Assembly (NCBI GenBank): GCA_013138675.1
Contig: WTCH01000282.1
Coordinates: 1-7,357 of the forward strand
DNA: 7,357 nucleotides
Direction: 5' to 3'
Origin: Woeseiaceae bacterium
GTDB lineage: Bacteria; Pseudomonadota; Gammaproteobacteria; Steroidobacterales; Woeseiaceae
In this document: one piece after another, positions 5,310-7,357 of the stretch
How the letters are laid out: every line of letters starts with the position of its first letter
How positions within the stretch are numbered: position 1 is the stretch's first letter
Notes under the pieces: model-generated
Databases searched by the model: none
Told to the model about the DNA's origin: nothing
Seen by the model: the letters and a program-made list of their open reading frames with translations, nothing else
Program-made: the position numbers and the translations under genes

Positions 5310-5875
5310 CCATGCACTTTGTAAACGGAAATCCCATTGCGGGACCATTCGCCAGCCACCTCCAGGAGGCGGTATTTGCGCTCGGTTGTTTCTGGGGTGC
5401 AGAGCGCCGTTTTTGGGAAACTGATGGCGTTTTCACGACGGTGGCTGGTTACGCGGGCGGCAGCACGGCAGACCCGGATTACAAGCTCGTCTGCGGTGGT
5501 TCCACCGGCCATGCCGAAGTCGTGCTTGTCGTATTTGATCCCGACGTTGTGAGCTACGAAGAGCTGCTGCGAATATTCTGGGAGAGCCATAACCCGACGC
5601 AAGGTATGCGTCAGGGCAACGATATTGGCACACAATACCGCTCGGCTATCTACACTTATAACGATGAGCAGGTCGCGGTCGCACAACAGTCAATGCGCGA
5701 CTACCAGGCCGAGCTGACCAATGCGGGCTACGGTGACATCACCACCGAAGTCAAACCGCTCAACAAGTTTTATTACGCCGAGGACTATCATCAGCAATAC
5801 CTCGCCAAGAATCCCAACGGTTACTGCGGACTTGGCGGCACCGGTGTTAGCTGCTCAATCGGCCTGGGAGATTAG
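5306..5875 (+). CDS. msrA: peptide-methionine (S)-S-oxide reductase MsrA
   Basis: The enzyme reduces methionine-S-sulfoxide, free or in proteins, back to methionine at the expense of thioredoxin. The 189-residue product has the catalytic motif GCFWGAE with Cys28. Family blocks follow: TTVAGYAGGSTADPDYKLVCGGSTGHAEVV, then FWESHNPTQGMRQGNDIGTQYRSAIY and YYAEDYHQQYLAKNPNGYCG. Resolving cysteines at the C-terminus are C174 and C183 (CGLGGTGVSC). Their spacing is 9 residues, against the 8 I recall for E. coli MsrA. No signal peptide is present, so it acts in the cytoplasm. The ATG at 5306 overlaps the TGA of the M23 gene (ATGA). No good ribosome-binding site precedes it, so translation is probably coupled to the upstream gene. 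Longer in-frame starts (5216) would run through the M23 coding region and are rejected. folE follows after one base. Confidence 0.96.
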   Translation: MTMHFVNGNPIAGPFASHLQEAVFALGCFWGAERRFWETDGVFTTVAGYAGGSTADPDYKLVCGGSTGHAEVVLVVFDPDVVSYEELLRIFWESHNPTQGMRQGNDIGTQYRSAIYTYNDEQVAVAQQSMRDYQAELTNAGYGDITTEVKPLNKFYYAEDYHQQYLAKNPNGYCGLGGTGVSCSIGLGD

Positions 5876-5879
5876 TTTG
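5866..5879 (+). promoter_or_regulatory. ribosome-binding site and TTG start of folE
   Basis: GGGAG (5866-5870), inside the last codons of msrA, lies 6 bases before TTG at 5877-5879, which begins one base after the msrA stop (5873-5875). This fixes the folE start at TTG rather than at a far upstream ATG (5721) that would overlap msrA by over 150 bases. Confidence 0.75.
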
Positions 5880-6473
5880 CCAAAGAAGTCCAGAAAGGCG
5901 CGAAAACCGAGTCGTAAGCAGGCTGAGGAAGCCGTGCACACATTGCTGTTGTGGGCGGGTGAGGATCCGCGTCGCGAAGGCCTTATTGATACGCCCGCGC
6001 GAGTGGCCAGGTCCTACGAGGATTGGTTTGGCGGTTACAAGCAGGATCCGGTTAAATACCTGAAGCGCACGTTCGAGGAAGTCGAAGGCTATGACGAGAT
6101 GATCGTCCTGCGCGACATCGGCTTTGAGTCGCACTGCGAACATCATATGGCGCCAATCATCGGCAAGGCACACGTGGGTTATTTGCCGAGAAACAAGATC
6201 GTTGGCATCAGCAAGCTGGCACGCGTTGTTGAAGCGTTCGCGCGGCGCTTCCAGGTGCAGGAGAAAATGACAGCGCAGATCGCCAACTGCATCGAGGACG
6301 TACTCAAGCCAAAAGGCGTCGGCGTCGTGATCGAAGCGACTCACCAGTGCATGACGACGCGCGGCATCCACAAGACCGACGTATCCATGGTCACCAGCCA
6401 GATGATCGGCACATTCCGCAAGGACGCACGAACTCGCGCCGAGTTTTTGCGCATGATCGACGGCAAACGCTAA
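5877..6473 (+). CDS. folE: GTP cyclohydrolase I, type IA
   Basis: FolE converts GTP to 7,8-dihydroneopterin triphosphate, the first step of folate and other pteridine synthesis; it also feeds queuosine synthesis in many bacteria. From TTG 5877 the protein has 198 residues, which is normal for the family. A lysine- and arginine-rich start (PKKSRKARKPSRK) precedes the conserved helix EDPRREGLIDTPARVARSYEDWF. The zinc ligands are in place: C87 and H90 in the SHCEHHMAP motif and C158 in ATHQCMTTRGI. C87 and C158 are 71 residues apart, as in the E. coli enzyme (C110/C181). GYLPRNKIVGISKLARVVE and RFQVQEKMTAQIA are further signatures, and the C-terminus (TRAEFLRMI) is complete. It sits one base behind msrA and 13 bases before the next gene, so it is almost certainly co-transcribed. 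The presence of Cys ligands argues for type IA rather than the zinc-independent FolE2. Confidence 0.96.
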   Translation: MPKKSRKARKPSRKQAEEAVHTLLLWAGEDPRREGLIDTPARVARSYEDWFGGYKQDPVKYLKRTFEEVEGYDEMIVLRDIGFESHCEHHMAPIIGKAHVGYLPRNKIVGISKLARVVEAFARRFQVQEKMTAQIANCIEDVLKPKGVGVVIEATHQCMTTRGIHKTDVSMVTSQMIGTFRKDARTRAEFLRMIDGKR

Positions 6474-6486
6474 GCCCGGGCGAGCC

Positions 6487-7357
6487 ATGAAACGCTCACT
6501 CGTTGTAATTGGCTCGCTGCTTGTTGCTGCGGCCCTCTACTTACTGATTTGGCCAGTGCCGATCGCCCCTGTCGCGTGGAACGCGCCAGTCGATCAGGGT
6601 CTTGTTGACCCGTTCGGACCTGATGACCGTCTTGGACGGGCCCGTGCCATTGATCTCGGACCTCATGATGGTCCCGAAGACGTGACCTCCGGCCACGACG
6701 GTCTCCTCTATGCGACGACCAAGGCCGGGCATATTCTGCAAATCGACGGCTACGGCAAGGTCCGGGAATTCGCCGATGTCGGCGGCCGCCCACTTGGCAT
6801 TGAGACAGACGCAGATGGCTCATTCGTCGTTGCCAATGCTTACACGGGCCTGCAACGAATTTCCCGGGACGGTCACGTCGAGTCCCTGCTTAGTCGATTT
6901 GACGGACGACCCCTGGTATATGCCGACGACCTCGCCATTGCAGATGACGGCACGATCTACTTCTCCGAGGCGAGCACGAAATTCGGGGCACAGGAATCAG
7001 CCGGCACCTATGAAGGCAGCTTGCTCGACATCATCGAGCATGGCGGGCACGGACGAATCATTGCGTTTCACCCGAACGAGCGTCGTACACGGGTCATCAT
7101 CGACGGACTTCAGTTTGCGAACGGAGTCGCCATCAGCGATGACCAGTCCTACCTGCTCGTCGCCGAAACCGGCGCATACCGGATACTCAAGCACTGGCTA
7201 CTGGGACCGAGAGCCGGCGAGACCGACGTACTGATCGACAACCTGCCCGCCTTTCCGGACAACATCAACAACGGTCTGAATGGCAATTTCTGGGTCGGAC
7301 TGGTCGCGCCACGGGTCGAGGTACTCGATTCGTTGTCCGACAAGCCATTCCTGCGCA
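6487..7357 (+). CDS. strictosidine-synthase-like / SMP-30-gluconolactonase family beta-propeller protein (3' truncated)
   Basis: The first 290 residues are visible, and the frame is still open at the right edge. A hydrophobic N-terminal segment (about residues 4-24, VVIGSLLVAAALYLLIW) is a signal anchor or uncleaved signal, placing the propeller in the periplasm. Repeated propeller blades follow: GPEDVTSGHDGLLYATTKAG, GRPLGIETDADGSFVVANAY, YADDLAIADDGTIYFSEAS. The signature region of the strictosidine synthase family is at about 209-260 (FANGVAISDDQSYLLVAETG, YRILKHWLLGP, AFPDNI). E64, N212 and D258 sit where calcium/metal ligands occur in SMP-30-type propellers. In bacteria these proteins are esterase/lactonase-like or of unknown activity, and alkaloid synthesis is not implied. 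The ATG lies 13 bases after the folE stop with only a weak ribosome-binding site, so it probably ends or continues the same operon. Confidence 0.87.
   Translation, partial: MKRSLVVIGSLLVAAALYLLIWPVPIAPVAWNAPVDQGLVDPFGPDDRLGRARAIDLGPHDGPEDVTSGHDGLLYATTKAGHILQIDGYGKVREFADVGGRPLGIETDADGSFVVANAYTGLQRISRDGHVESLLSRFDGRPLVYADDLAIADDGTIYFSEASTKFGAQESAGTYEGSLLDIIEHGGHGRIIAFHPNERRTRVIIDGLQFANGVAISDDQSYLLVAETGAYRILKHWLLGPRAGETDVLIDNLPAFPDNINNGLNGNFWVGLVAPRVEVLDSLSDKPFLR

Noticed and set aside
5847..6488. Minus-strand open frame of 213 residues
   Set aside because: It mirrors folE, whose catalytic motifs are complete on the plus strand. No independent signature is seen.
1..7357. Search for mobile elements, CRISPR arrays, tRNA/rRNA, riboswitches and toxin-antitoxin or defence genes
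   Set aside because: Genes are contiguous with intact housekeeping or envelope products. No terminal repeats, transposase motifs, regularly spaced repeats or cloverleaf-like sequences were seen by eye.

Overview
The window looks like a chromosomal segment of a marine-type gammaproteobacterium. The reasons are: moderately high GC with mixed codon use, a gammaproteobacterial-type LexA operator (CTGT-N8-ACAG), a PA0069-family radical SAM protein, and a periplasmic TPR protein with a TonB-C-like tail. No species can be named from the sequence alone. I see no phage, insertion sequence, CRISPR array, rRNA or tRNA, and no base-composition break suggesting recent transfer.

Layout. (1) 1-420, plus strand: the C-terminal half of an MscS mechanosensitive channel, cut by the left edge, followed by a strong stem-loop at 428-460. 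(2) 439-1353, minus strand: a cation diffusion facilitator (CDF) metal transporter, convergent with mscS. (3) A short divergent intergenic region (1354-1445) with a perfect 9-bp inverted repeat and a plausible promoter. It leads into a small glycine-zipper lipoprotein (1446-1802). (4) 1807-1863: a sigma70-like promoter whose -10 element lies in a near-consensus LexA/SOS box, directly in front of a radical SAM gene related to spore photoproduct lyase (1863-2927). (5) 3006-7357, plus strand: a likely five-gene operon of a TPR/TonB-C periplasmic protein, an M23 metallopeptidase, msrA, folE and the start of a strictosidine-synthase-like/SMP-30 beta-propeller protein that runs off the right edge. 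Gaps in this operon are about 30, -4, 1 and 13 bases.

How the genes fit together. MscS, the lipoprotein, the TPR protein and the M23 peptidase all belong to the cell envelope. MsrA repairs oxidised methionine, FolE makes the first pteridine intermediate from GTP, and the radical SAM gene appears to be DNA-damage inducible. The mixture suggests envelope and stress housekeeping rather than one dedicated pathway.

The most noteworthy points are the SOS box on the radical SAM gene, an apparent ATT start codon for the M23 peptidase, the dyad between the CDF and lipoprotein genes, and the missing TM5 histidine in the CDF metal site. I did not find a convincing previously undescribed multi-gene system.
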